From assembly GCA_963765295.1 (NCBI GenBank), contig CAVXVO010000004.1, positions 186,001 through 250,000 on the forward strand: 64,000 nucleotides of DNA, given 5' to 3'. Shown here one piece after another: positions 8,286 to 15,886 of the stretch. Source of the stretch: PALSA-612 sp963765295. Its GTDB lineage: Bacteria; Actinomycetota; Thermoleophilia; Gaiellales; Gaiellaceae. The notes beneath the pieces were generated by a model. It had not been told where the DNA came from. It saw only the letters and a list, made by a program, of their open reading frames with translations, and did not search any database. The position numbers and the translations under genes were made by a program. How positions within the stretch are numbered: the first letter of the stretch is position 1; every line of letters starts with the position of its first letter.

Positions 8286-10115
8286 ATGGACAAGCGGCGT
8301 CAGCGGCTGCGCACGAAGCTGTTCCTGGGCGTCGCACTCGCCGCTACAGGCCTGTCGCTGCTCGCGTACGCGTTTCACTTCGGCTTCTTCGAGAGCCTCG
8401 AGCGGCAGAGCATCGACATGCGCTTCTCGTTCCGGGGAAGCCAGGGACCGCCGAAGGACGTCGTGCTCGTCCTGATCGACGCGAAGACGTTCAGCGACCT
8501 GCCGAACGTCCAGTGGCCGTATCCGCGCCAGCTGCACGCCAAGGTGATCGACCGGATCTGCGCCGGCCATCCGAAGGCGATCGCGATGGACATCCAGTTC
8601 AGCGAGTACGGGCCCGTCGCCGGCGACAACGCGCTCGGCACGGCCGCCTACAACTGTCACGGCAAGGTCGTCTTCGCGACCACCGAGGTCTCCGACAAGG
8701 GCGCGCCCAACCTGATCTTCGACGCCGCCGCCCTCAAGGAGATGGGTGCGCGACCCGGGAACGGGCTCTTCCCGACGGATTCGAACGACGCGGTTCGCCA
8801 GATGGACTACTCGATCCAGGGGCTGAAGACGCTCGCGATCCAGTCCGCCGCGATCGCCACGGGCAAGACGGTGACGACGACGCAGATGGGCGGGTCACGG
8901 CAGTGGATCGACTTCGCCGGCCCCCCGGGAACGGTCAAGTCGTACTCCTACTCGGACGTCCTGAAGGGCAAGGTGCCCTCGCGGTCGTTCGCGGGCAAGG
9001 TGGTCGTCGTCGGCGCGGCGGTGCCCACGCTGCAGGAAGTCTCGGACTTCCACCCGACCCCGTTCGGTTCGAACATGCCGGGTCCTGAGGTTCAGGCGAA
9101 TGCCACGGCGACCGTGCTCCGCGGCTTTCCGCTGCGCAGCATCGGCACCGCATGGGACGTCGTGCTGATCGTCTGCCTCGGCTGTGTCGTGCCGCTCGCC
9201 AGCCTGCGGGCCCGCCCGCTGGTCGCCGTCGGTACCGGCCTGCTGTTCGCGGCGATCTTCATCCCCGGCGTGCTGATCGTCGGGTTCGACGAGGGGCGAA
9301 TCGCCTCGTTCGTCTATCCGCTCGCCGCGCTGATCCTCTCCACCGTCGGCGCCCTCGCCGTCCACTACGTCGTGACCGCGTTCGAGAAGGAGCGCGTCCG
9401 CGACGTGTTCTCGCGCTTCGTGCCGGAGACGGTGGTCGACCAGGTGCTCGCGAACGCGGACGCCGACCTGCGGCTCGGCGGCAAGGAGATCGTCGGCACG
9501 GTGATGTTCAGCGACCTGCGCGGGTTCACGTCGAGCGCCGAGTTCATGCCCGCCGACGGGGTCATCCGCGTGCTCAACCACTACCTGCACGAGATGAGCG
9601 AGGCCATCCTCGCCCACGGCGGGACGCTCGTCTGCTACATGGCCGACGGCATCTACGCCCTCTTCGGCGCGCCGATCGACTACGAGGACCACGCCGACCG
9701 CGCGCTCGCCGCCGCGCGCGAGATGCTGACGGAACGGCTGCCGGCGTTCAACGCGTTCATGCGGGAGCAAGGGCTCGGCGAGGGCTACCTCATGGGCATC
9801 GGCCTGAACACGGGGTCGATCATGACCGGCAACGTCGGCCACGCGCGGCGGATGGACTACACGGCCGTCGGCGACGTCCCCAACACGGCCTCGCGCATCG
9901 AGGGCATGACGAAGGAGACGCCGTACTCCGTGCTGATCGCCGAGTCGACGATCACAGCGCTGCGCGACCCCCCGCCGGACATCGTCTTCTACGAGGAGCA
10001 GGACGTCCGCGGCCGCAAGGAGCGCCTGAAGCTCTACGCGCTCGACATCAGAAAGCCGGACAAGGCGCCCGTCGCAGCCGCGCCCGCACCGGACGAGATC
10101 GTCACGGAAGCCTGA
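8286..10115 (+). CDS. CHASE2 domain class III nucleotide cyclase
   Basis: A 609-residue membrane protein. An N-terminal helix (~12-30) is followed by an extracytoplasmic CHASE2 sensor (~45-285), three transmembrane helices (~290-365) and a class III cyclase domain (~395-575). Both metal aspartates are present: D410 in MFSDLRGF and D454 in YMADGIYALFGAP. The transition-state pair N533/R537 is also present in NTASR. The lysine that normally selects adenine (GGTxDK in relatives) is replaced by Cys450 in GGTLVCYMAD, and the second base-contact position is T526. Catalysis therefore looks possible but base choice is uncertain. The start ATG at 8286 fits the first helix. It diverges from the rsgA leader, and the next genes are on the opposite strand. 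Confidence 0.88.
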   Translation: MDKRRQRLRTKLFLGVALAATGLSLLAYAFHFGFFESLERQSIDMRFSFRGSQGPPKDVVLVLIDAKTFSDLPNVQWPYPRQLHAKVIDRICAGHPKAIAMDIQFSEYGPVAGDNALGTAAYNCHGKVVFATTEVSDKGAPNLIFDAAALKEMGARPGNGLFPTDSNDAVRQMDYSIQGLKTLAIQSAAIATGKTVTTTQMGGSRQWIDFAGPPGTVKSYSYSDVLKGKVPSRSFAGKVVVVGAAVPTLQEVSDFHPTPFGSNMPGPEVQANATATVLRGFPLRSIGTAWDVVLIVCLGCVVPLASLRARPLVAVGTGLLFAAIFIPGVLIVGFDEGRIASFVYPLAALILSTVGALAVHYVVTAFEKERVRDVFSRFVPETVVDQVLANADADLRLGGKEIVGTVMFSDLRGFTSSAEFMPADGVIRVLNHYLHEMSEAILAHGGTLVCYMADGIYALFGAPIDYEDHADRALAAAREMLTERLPAFNAFMREQGLGEGYLMGIGLNTGSIMTGNVGHARRMDYTAVGDVPNTASRIEGMTKETPYSVLIAESTITALRDPPPDIVFYEEQDVRGRKERLKLYALDIRKPDKAPVAAAPAPDEIVTEA

Positions 10116-10779
10116 ACGCGAGCTCGCCGAGGCGGCGGTAGCCGGCAACCGAGGGATGGTCGCCGTCCGCCGTCCACGGGCCTTTCATGCGCCCCGGATC
10201 CCGTGGGTCGACGAGCACCGAGTAGAAGGGCAGCACGCGCACGCGCTCGACGAGGCCGATCAGGTGGATGAGCCCGTTCAGCTTCACGATCCTCTGCGCG
10301 GCGTCCGGATAGCCGTTGTTCCACGGGATCAGCTCGGCGACCTCGACACGCAGCCCGAGCTTCTTGCCGCGGTCGACCATCGCGCGCAGGTTGCGGCCCG
10401 CCTCGGCGACCGGTCGACCCTGCACGAGGTCGTTGATCCCGCCCTGGACGACGAGCACGTCGGCGCCCTTCTGGCAGGCCACGAGGCGCCGGGCGATCTC
10501 GTCCGTGCGCTCGCCGTAGACACCGCAGTTGCGGAAGCGGAGGCGTGGATCCTTCCGTGCCGCCCAGTACTCCCACTGGCTCTGCGGATCCTGGCCGAAG
10601 CCGAGCTGGGCCGCCCGGGCGGGCGAGGCGTCGTACCCCGGCGAGCCCGCCGTGATCGAGTCGCCGAGCGCAGCGACGAAGATCGTGCGGCCCGGCTTCG
10701 CGCCGGTCGTCGTGCTCGGGGACGAGCCGCCGCACCCGGCGAGCAGCGTCAGAAGAAGAACTGCTGCCAGGCCGACCAC
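10102..10779 (-). CDS. SGNH/GDSL hydrolase lipoprotein
   Basis: A 225-residue secreted esterase/lipase-type hydrolase. Block I is ALGDSITAG with the nucleophilic Ser. Block III is VVQGGINDL with Asn of the oxyanion hole. Block V is DGDHPSVAGY with the Asp and His of the triad. The GTG at 10779 gives a hydrophobic segment ending in the lipobox LLAGC (Cys16), but leaves no positive charge in front of it. The arginines just upstream (PGRRL) have no standard start codon. The gene starts 31 bases inside the 3' end of the D-aminopeptidase gene, so translation is probably coupled. Its 3' end overlaps the cyclase stop by 14 bases. Substrate unknown; cell-wall or lipid esters are plausible. Confidence 0.78.
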   Translation of the reverse strand: MVGLAAVLLLTLLAGCGGSSPSTTTGAKPGRTIFVAALGDSITAGSPGYDASPARAAQLGFGQDPQSQWEYWAARKDPRLRFRNCGVYGERTDEIARRLVACQKGADVLVVQGGINDLVQGRPVAEAGRNLRAMVDRGKKLGLRVEVAELIPWNNGYPDAAQRIVKLNGLIHLIGLVERVRVLPFYSVLVDPRDPGRMKGPWTADGDHPSVAGYRRLGELAFRLP

Positions 10780-11558
10780 CAGTCGTCGGCCCGGGAGACG
10801 ATCTGGCGCGAGTCGGCGATCTCGACGCCCGGCTTGCGCCGGTACTCGTCGGTCGCACTCGTCGCCGTCAGCTCGACGCGGATCTCGCATGGACGGCCCG
10901 GATCGTACGGGGCGACTGCAGTCAGGTCGGCGAGAGCGCGGCGGGCGCCGTCCTCGATCAGCTCGCGCGCCCGCAGCGGCGCGACCTGGCGCGCGGAGAA
11001 CCGGCCGAGCCCACGCTTGACGGCGACCGTGGTCAGCCCGGGACCGAGTAGGTCGCGACCCTCGGTGCAGGTCGCCTCGTCGCCGGTCACGAGCAGCACG
11101 GGGCAGCCCCAGGTGCCGCAGAGCGCGGCGTTGATGCCCGTCTCGCCGACGAGCGTCCCGTTGAACCACAGGTTCAGCCAGCGCTGGCCGGAGACGGTGT
11201 GGTTCATCACGCCGTGCTCGGCGCCGGCCATCGCATGCATGCCGACGAAGAGCGCCGCGTCGCAGCCCTGCTCGAGAAACTCGGTGTACTCGGTCCAGTG
11301 CTCCTGCACGACGAACTCGCAGCCGGGGTCGAGCAGTTCAGGGATCAGCGAGTTGAAGCTCCAGGCGCCGCCCGCGCCGTGGCAGTCCATGACGACCACC
11401 TCGGTCGCTCCGCCGGCCCGCGCGCCGCGCACCGCGGCGTTGATCTCCTCCGTGTAGAGACGCCGTCCCTCCTCGTACATCGGGTCGCCGCCGGTCGTCT
11501 GCTCCCACTTGACGATCCCGGAGACACCTTCCATGTCGCTGATCACGAACGCCTTCAA
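10749..11558 (-). CDS. dppA: M55 family D-aminopeptidase (DppA-like)
   Basis: A 269-residue zinc D-aminopeptidase. I choose the TTG at 11558. It has AGGAGG 9 bases upstream, and it places the metal ligands at D8, E10 (ISDMEGVSG) and H60 (MDCHGAGG), the same positions as in Bacillus DppA. Further ligands are probably H108 (FVGMHAM) and E139 (GETGIN). An upstream GTG two codons earlier would sit too close to the ribosome site. The enzyme removes N-terminal D-residues such as D-Ala from peptides, a role linked to peptidoglycan peptide recycling. It overlaps the SGNH lipoprotein gene, which suggests a shared cell-envelope role. Confidence 0.87.
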   Translation of the reverse strand: MKAFVISDMEGVSGIVKWEQTTGGDPMYEEGRRLYTEEINAAVRGARAGGATEVVVMDCHGAGGAWSFNSLIPELLDPGCEFVVQEHWTEYTEFLEQGCDAALFVGMHAMAGAEHGVMNHTVSGQRWLNLWFNGTLVGETGINAALCGTWGCPVLLVTGDEATCTEGRDLLGPGLTTVAVKRGLGRFSARQVAPLRARELIEDGARRALADLTAVAPYDPGRPCEIRVELTATSATDEYRRKPGVEIADSRQIVSRADDWWSAWQQFFF

Positions 11559-11633
11559 GGACACGCACCTCCTGACGATCCCGCCTTGACCCACGCGGAT
11601 CGTACGGCCGATCGGGTGAATTCAGCGGGACAG

Positions 11634-12527
11634 TTAGACCGCGAGCTCGCCGACGGTCTCGCCGCGCGTGTTCTCGACCGGAACCGTGCCGAAACCCGCG
11701 GGCTCGTGCCCGAGGGTGCCGAGGAAGGACGCGACGGCCGGCGGGAGCGCACGCGGGTTGCCGTCCTCGACCTTGAGCGCGAAGCCGAGACCGCCCGGCC
11801 CGGCACCGCACAGGAGTCCCTCCGCACCCCGCTTCGCGATCCAGCCCGGAAGCGCCTGCATCAACCGCGTGTCGATCGACTCGGCGCCGCCGACGAGTCG
11901 GGGGTTGGCCCGCATCGCGGCGAGCACGCGCTCGCCGCCTTCGAGCTCCGCGATCCGCGAGAACGCGCGTGCCATCGACTGCAGGGACAGTGCGAACGTG
12001 ACGACGCCGCACCCGTCCGTGGCCGTGCTCGGCTCGGCGCCGGCAGCGGCCTGAACCTCGCCGAGCAGTTCGTCCTGGAGCGGGTGGCCCGCCAGCCGGT
12101 AGCCGGCCGTCTGCCACCCTCGCGTACGGCAGACGGCGAGGAAGCCCGCGTGCTTTCCCGAGCAGTTGTTGTAGATGCGGCCGGGCGGGCGGCCTTCCTG
12201 GTCTCCGCACTCGAGATCGTCCTCGGTCGCGGGCGCCGCGGCGAGCAGGTCGCGAACCGCCTCGATGTGCTCCGGCTCGGCGTCGTGGGACGCGCAGGCG
12301 ATGGCGACGAGCCGGTCGTCGAGGTCAGGCCGCTGGCGCACGAGCAGCAGCGCCTGCAGCGGCTTGGCCGACGAGCGGAAGAACGTGACGAGCTCCGCGT
12401 TGCCCGCCTGCGCCACGACCTCGCCGTCCTGAACGGCAACGGCATGCACGCGGTGGACGGACTCGACCGTTCCGCCGCGGCGGACGGCGACGAGGATCGG
12501 CTCGCTCACGTCGACGGAAAGGGACAT
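11634..12527 (-). CDS. L-asparaginase II family protein (COG4448 type)
   Basis: A 297-residue protein of the thermolabile asparaginase family known from Rhizobium etli, unrelated to EcA-type asparaginases. Family signatures are visible in order: FFRSSAKPLQA with the SxxK motif, NNCSGKHAGFLA, ATDGCGVVTFALSL and GGAESIDTRLM. The ATG at 12527 is preferred to the GTG two codons upstream. The expected reaction is L-asparagine to aspartate plus ammonia; some members are inactive, so the activity needs testing. The 400-base leader carries strong hairpins and two tiny ORFs ending 16 bases before this start (see 12528-12933). Confidence 0.82.
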   Translation of the reverse strand: MSLSVDVSEPILVAVRRGGTVESVHRVHAVAVQDGEVVAQAGNAELVTFFRSSAKPLQALLLVRQRPDLDDRLVAIACASHDAEPEHIEAVRDLLAAAPATEDDLECGDQEGRPPGRIYNNCSGKHAGFLAVCRTRGWQTAGYRLAGHPLQDELLGEVQAAAGAEPSTATDGCGVVTFALSLQSMARAFSRIAELEGGERVLAAMRANPRLVGGAESIDTRLMQALPGWIAKRGAEGLLCGAGPGGLGFALKVEDGNPRALPPAVASFLGTLGHEPAGFGTVPVENTRGETVGELAV

Positions 12528-12841
12528 CGGCACGTCGGCAGCCTAGAGCCTCGGCGGCAGGCGAGTCTCGGACGCCACTTCGACACCGGTTTCGCCCCAC
12601 ACGGACACCGCCGCCGGCTCGATCATGCGCGTGCTTGCCCGCCGACATAGACCTCTGAGGCCTCCTCCTCCGGGGTCGCTCCGTGCTCGGAGAGGCCGTC
12701 CATCTGGGCGGCCTCTCTCAGTTTGAAGAGTCCGATCTTCGTCCACCCCCTTCGCCCGTCGCACGCAGACGCCGCGAAGCCCGGGCTCAGCCCGGGCGTA
12801 GCTCGAGCCGCGGGACATGCGCTACGCAGGGGAAGGGGGCA

Positions 12842-12870
12842 CACGGGGGAAACCGGCCGTTTCCCCCGTG
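12842..12870. terminator. Hairpin terminator candidate, 12-bp stem
   Basis: Perfect inverted repeat CACGGGGGAAAC / GTTTCCCCCGTG with a 5-base loop. It lies 64 bases beyond the stop of the minus-strand gene at 12934. No T-tract follows on either strand, which is common for actinobacterial terminators. Confidence 0.5.
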
Positions 12871-12879
12871 AAAGGGAGG

Positions 12880-12912
12880 GCGGGAGGCCCGACCCGGTGA
12901 CGGGCCTCCCGC
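12880..12912. terminator. Hairpin terminator candidate, 12-bp stem
   Basis: Perfect inverted repeat GCGGGAGGCCCG / CGGGCCTCCCGC with a 9-base loop, 22 bases after the stop of the minus-strand gene at 12934. With the adjacent repeat at 12842 it forms a tandem pair of hairpins. Confidence 0.6.
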
Positions 12913-12933
12913 GTGGGGCACGGATGGACAGGC

Positions 12934-13656
12934 TCAGGCGGTGGGCAGCGTTGACCCGTGGCTCTCGGCCGGGAACGGTTTCCTGAACCCGCCCGGCGCG
13001 AAGCGGAACCCGTCCCCGAAGGCGCCGCCTTGAGGCGGTGACACCGACGGCGTGCGGCTGACGAGAGCGTCGATGCGTGCCTTCAGGCCGGCGAGGATGC
13101 GGTCGCGCTCGTCGCTCGTGAGGCGACCGTCCGCAACGGCCTGGTCGAGCTTGGACTGGGCGTCGGAGAGGATGGCCTGCTCGAGGCCGGCGACGGACTT
13201 GCCCTGGGCCTTGGCGACGTCCGCGAGGGACTTGCCGGAGGCGAGCTGGGCTCCGAGCTGGGCCTCGGTCAGGCCGAGGTAGGTCGCGGCGGCGCCGGCG
13301 ACGTCACCGTGTCCGTGGAAGCCGGGTCCGCCCCCGTGGCCGACGCCGAAGCCGGGCCCGGCACCACCAGGAAGCCGGCCGGCGTTGATCGCCGCCTTCA
13401 TCGAGTCGGCCTCGGCCTGCGTGATCCGGCCCGCAGCGAGCGCTGCGTCGACGCGGTCGATCGCTGCTGCCTTCAGTGCCTGGTCGAGCTTGGAGCTCGT
13501 GACACCGAGCCGCCCGGCGGCGTCGTCCAGGAACGCCTGGCGCTCCTTGGCCGGATCGAACGTGCCCGATGCGGCGAGCGCTCCCCCGACGGCTCCGCCC
13601 GCGACGACCACGACTGCTGCACCGATCGCGACTACTCGCTTCGAGGGCTTCCGCAT
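12934..13656 (-). CDS. Secreted protein linked to a two-component system
   Basis: A 240-residue protein with an N-terminal membrane or signal segment (VVAIGAAVVVVAGGAVGGALAASG). Two to three related helical units follow, with the pattern LGVTSSKLDQALKAA ... DRVDAALAAGRITQAEAD and LDQAVADGRLTSDERDRIL, separated by a Gly/His-rich linker (PGFGVGHGGGPGFHGHG). The helix pairs resemble the short SHOCT-like or DUF2680-like repeats in secreted actinobacterial proteins. No enzyme motif is present. It follows the histidine kinase gene by 45 bases, with a triple 11-bp direct repeat between them that matches the repeat before the regulator gene. It is therefore probably a target and perhaps a modulator of that system. 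Confidence 0.65.
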   Translation of the reverse strand: MRKPSKRVVAIGAAVVVVAGGAVGGALAASGTFDPAKERQAFLDDAAGRLGVTSSKLDQALKAAAIDRVDAALAAGRITQAEADSMKAAINAGRLPGGAGPGFGVGHGGGPGFHGHGDVAGAAATYLGLTEAQLGAQLASGKSLADVAKAQGKSVAGLEQAILSDAQSKLDQAVADGRLTSDERDRILAGLKARIDALVSRTPSVSPPQGGAFGDGFRFAPGGFRKPFPAESHGSTLPTA

Positions 13657-13674
13657 GCGGCGAATTCGACCAGC

Positions 13675-13707
13675 CGTTTCTAAGACGAGCCTGAGACGAG
13701 GCTAAGA
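13675..13707 (-). promoter_or_regulatory. Triple 11-bp direct repeat, putative response-regulator operator
   Basis: On the minus strand three contiguous 11-mers read TCTTAGCCTCG, TCTCAGGCTCG and TCTTAGAAACG, just upstream of the secreted protein gene and overlapping the kinase stop codon. OmpR-family regulators commonly bind head-to-tail repeats spaced 11 bp. The same motif precedes the regulator gene (15791-15812). Confidence 0.55.
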
Positions 13708-15078
13708 ACTGTTTTCGTGGGGGAAGGCGAGGCGAACGACCGTGCCGCCGCCGTCGGCCGCGCCCGCGGTGACCGTCCCGCCGTGCGACTCCACCACCTG
13801 CCTGACGATCGCCAGACCGAGCCCCGAGCCGGGTGTCCCGCGCGCAGCGGGCGAGCGGTAGAAGCGATCGAAGACGTGCGGCAGATCCTCGGCGGCGATC
13901 CCCGGCCCGTGGTCGCGGACGGCCACCTCGCCGTCCGCCACGCGCACGCCGACCGTCCCGCCGGCCGGGCTCCACTTGGCGGCGTTGTCGAGCACGTTCG
14001 CGACGGCACGGAAGAGCCGGTCGGGAACGCCGCGCACGAGCGACTCGTGCAGCTCCGCGTGGAAACGGACCTTCGGCGTGTGCAGACGCGCACGCTCGAC
14101 GGCGTCGCCGACGAGCAGGTCGAGCCGGACGTCCTCGACTTCGCGCTGCGGCTCTCCGTCCCGGGCGAGGTCGACGACGTCCGTGACGAGCACGGTCAGC
14201 TCCTCGAGTTGCGTCGAGACGTCCGCGAGCGCCTTCGTCCGCTCCTCCGCCGGCAGCCGGCCGAGGGCGAGCAGCTCCACGTTCGTACGCATGGACGTGA
14301 GCGGCGTGCGCAGCTCGTGCGACGCGTCCGCGACGAGCTGCCGTTGGGAGTGCTGCGACTCCTCGAGCGCCGCCAGCATCGTGTTGAAGCTCGTCCCGAG
14401 CCGCCCGAGCTCGTCGGTCGAGTCGGCTTCCACCCGGCGGCTCAGATCGCGCGTCTCGGTGATCTCCTCGGTCGTTTCGGTCAGGCGTCTGATGGGCGCG
14501 AGAGCGGCGCGGGACACGAACAGGCCGATCACGACCGCGACGACGACCCCGGTGCCCCCGATCGCGATCAGGATCCAGCGGATGCTGTTCAGGACATCGT
14601 CGGTCTCGGCCAGGCTGCGCGCGATCTGGAAGGCGACACCCTGCTGGATGGGCACGGTCAGCATCCGGAAATGCACGCCGTTGACCGTCTCGTCGCTGAA
14701 GAACTGCCCGCTGCTGCCCGCAGCTACGGCGCGGACCCTCTTGTCGATCGGAAGCGGGAGCTGCTCGAGTGCGGGCCGGATCGGGGTGCCTCTCACGACG
14801 AGCTGGGCATAGCCGGCGGTAGCGCCCGGCTTCGGCTGCGGGAGCTGCTCGAAGAAGTGGTGGATCTCGATCGGCCCCGGCCGGTTGAGGATCTCCTGCA
14901 CGCGCTCCCTCAGCGACGTGTCGACCTCGCTGCGCAGCTGATCCTGGACCAGCACGTAGGCAACGGCCGACGCGACGATCACGGCGATGGCGACGGCCGA
15001 CGCGGAGGCGAGGGTGATGCGCGCGCGAAAGCTGAGGCCGCGAAACGCCCTCGCGATCGACTCGAACGGCTCCTGCAC
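13702..15078 (-). CDS. Two-component sensor histidine kinase (MprB/PhoR-like)
   Basis: A 458-residue membrane kinase. It has a first transmembrane helix (~18-45), an extracytoplasmic sensor region of about 120 residues, a second helix (~165-190) and a HAMP linker. The dimerisation domain has H254 in DASHELRTPL. The ATP domain has N (NVLDNAAKWS), G1 (DHGPGI) and G2 (GSGLGLAIV) boxes. The start is the GTG at 15078, sharing one base with the regulator stop (TAGTG), a coupling layout seen in many OmpR/kinase pairs. The stimulus is unknown. The adjacent secreted protein may feed back on it. Confidence 0.92.
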   Translation of the reverse strand: MQEPFESIARAFRGLSFRARITLASASAVAIAVIVASAVAYVLVQDQLRSEVDTSLRERVQEILNRPGPIEIHHFFEQLPQPKPGATAGYAQLVVRGTPIRPALEQLPLPIDKRVRAVAAGSSGQFFSDETVNGVHFRMLTVPIQQGVAFQIARSLAETDDVLNSIRWILIAIGGTGVVVAVVIGLFVSRAALAPIRRLTETTEEITETRDLSRRVEADSTDELGRLGTSFNTMLAALEESQHSQRQLVADASHELRTPLTSMRTNVELLALGRLPAEERTKALADVSTQLEELTVLVTDVVDLARDGEPQREVEDVRLDLLVGDAVERARLHTPKVRFHAELHESLVRGVPDRLFRAVANVLDNAAKWSPAGGTVGVRVADGEVAVRDHGPGIAAEDLPHVFDRFYRSPAARGTPGSGLGLAIVRQVVESHGGTVTAGAADGGGTVVRLAFPHENSS

Positions 15079-15770
15079 TACGTCTCCCGGAGGGCGTACC
15101 CGACGCCGCGCACGGTCTGGATCAGCCGCGGCTCCCCGCCCGCCTCGGTCTTCCGGCGCAGGTAGCCGATGTAGACGTCGAGCGCGTTCGAGGTCGGCCC
15201 GAAGTCGTAGCCCCATACGCGCTCGAAGATCAGCGAGCGCGTCAGCACCTGGCGCGGGTTGCGCAGGAACAGCTCGAGCAGGTTGAACTCCGTCCGCGTC
15301 AACTCGACCTGGCGCTCGCCCCGGCGCACCTCGCGCGTGGCGGGATCGAGCTCGATGTCGGCGAAGTGCAGCGCCTCTTCCCCGCGCTCGTGGCCGCCGC
15401 GTCGGAGGAGTGCGCGGATCCGGGCGAGGAGCTCTTCGAGCGCGAACGGCTTGACGAGGTAGTCGTCGGCGCCCGCGTCGAGCCCGTCGACGCGATCGCC
15501 GATGCCGGCGCGCGCGGTCAGCATCAGCACCGGCACGCGGTTTCCCTCGGCACGAAGTCGGCGGCACGCGGCCAGACCGTCCACCTCGGGCATCAGCACG
15601 TCGAGGACGACCACATCCGGATCGACCGGCCCGACCTTGCGCAGCGCCTCGGCACCGTTCTCCGCCAGGTCGACGTCGTAGCCCTCGAGCGACAGCGCGC
15701 GGCGCAGCGCCTCGCGAACGGCAGGCTCGTCGTCGACGACGAGCACGCGGGCTGCGGCGTTCCCCTTCAT
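15078..15770 (-). CDS. OmpR-family response regulator (MprA/MtrA-like)
   Basis: A 230-residue regulator. The receiver has acidic residues VVDDE, phosphoacceptor D57 in VVLDVLMP, the Thr of LMLTARA and the Lys of LVKPF. The C-terminal winged helix has TRTEFNLLELFLRNPRQVLTR and the recognition helix region NALDVYIGYLRRK. It is first in an operon with the kinase. A pair of 11-bp direct repeats at 15791-15812 lies about 20 bases before the start and probably mediates autoregulation. A 9-bp inverted repeat (15807-15815 / 15832-15840) overlaps that site. Confidence 0.94.
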   Translation of the reverse strand: MKGNAAARVLVVDDEPAVREALRRALSLEGYDVDLAENGAEALRKVGPVDPDVVVLDVLMPEVDGLAACRRLRAEGNRVPVLMLTARAGIGDRVDGLDAGADDYLVKPFALEELLARIRALLRRGGHERGEEALHFADIELDPATREVRRGERQVELTRTEFNLLELFLRNPRQVLTRSLIFERVWGYDFGPTSNALDVYIGYLRRKTEAGGEPRLIQTVRGVGYALRET

Positions 15771-15790
15771 CCCGGATTCACCATCGCACG

Positions 15791-15812
15791 ACAGGGTAAG
15801 AGCAGCGTGAGA
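15791..15812 (-). promoter_or_regulatory. Paired 11-bp direct repeat before the response regulator
   Basis: On the minus strand two contiguous 11-mers read TCTCACGCTGC and TCTTACCCTGT. They match the consensus TCTYASSCT of the repeats before the secreted protein gene at 13675-13707. They lie about 20 bases before the regulator start, where autoregulation would act. Confidence 0.5.
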
Positions 15813-15845
15813 AAGCCGCTGCTCGCAGGCACTTTCTCACGGAGG

Positions 15846-15875
15846 CGGCGCGCGCGCCCCTCGGCGCGCGCGCCG
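15846..15875 (-). terminator. Hairpin terminator after the VWD protein gene
   Basis: Perfect 13-bp inverted repeat CGGCGCGCGCGCC / GGCGCGCGCGCCG with a 4-base loop, 11 bases beyond the stop of the minus-strand gene at 15887. No T-tract is present. Confidence 0.65.
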
Positions 15876-15886
15876 TACTGCCGTTC

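Larger units (their letters stand above)
12528..12933. other. 406-base gap with four strong hairpins and two tiny ORFs
   Basis: No recognisable protein gene. On the minus strand two tiny ORFs lead to the asparaginase gene: 12623-12703 (26 codons) and 12543-12626 (27 codons), joined by an ATGA overlap. The ATG at 12703 lies in the loop, and its GAGAGG ribosome site in the stem, of a 9-bp hairpin (12690-12698 / 12709-12717). Further perfect inverted repeats are at 12779-12797 (8 bp, 3-base loop), 12842-12870 (12 bp, 5-base loop) and 12880-12912 (12 bp, 9-base loop). The last two probably end transcription from the secreted protein gene at 12934. I recognise no known riboswitch or RNA family. 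Confidence 0.4.
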
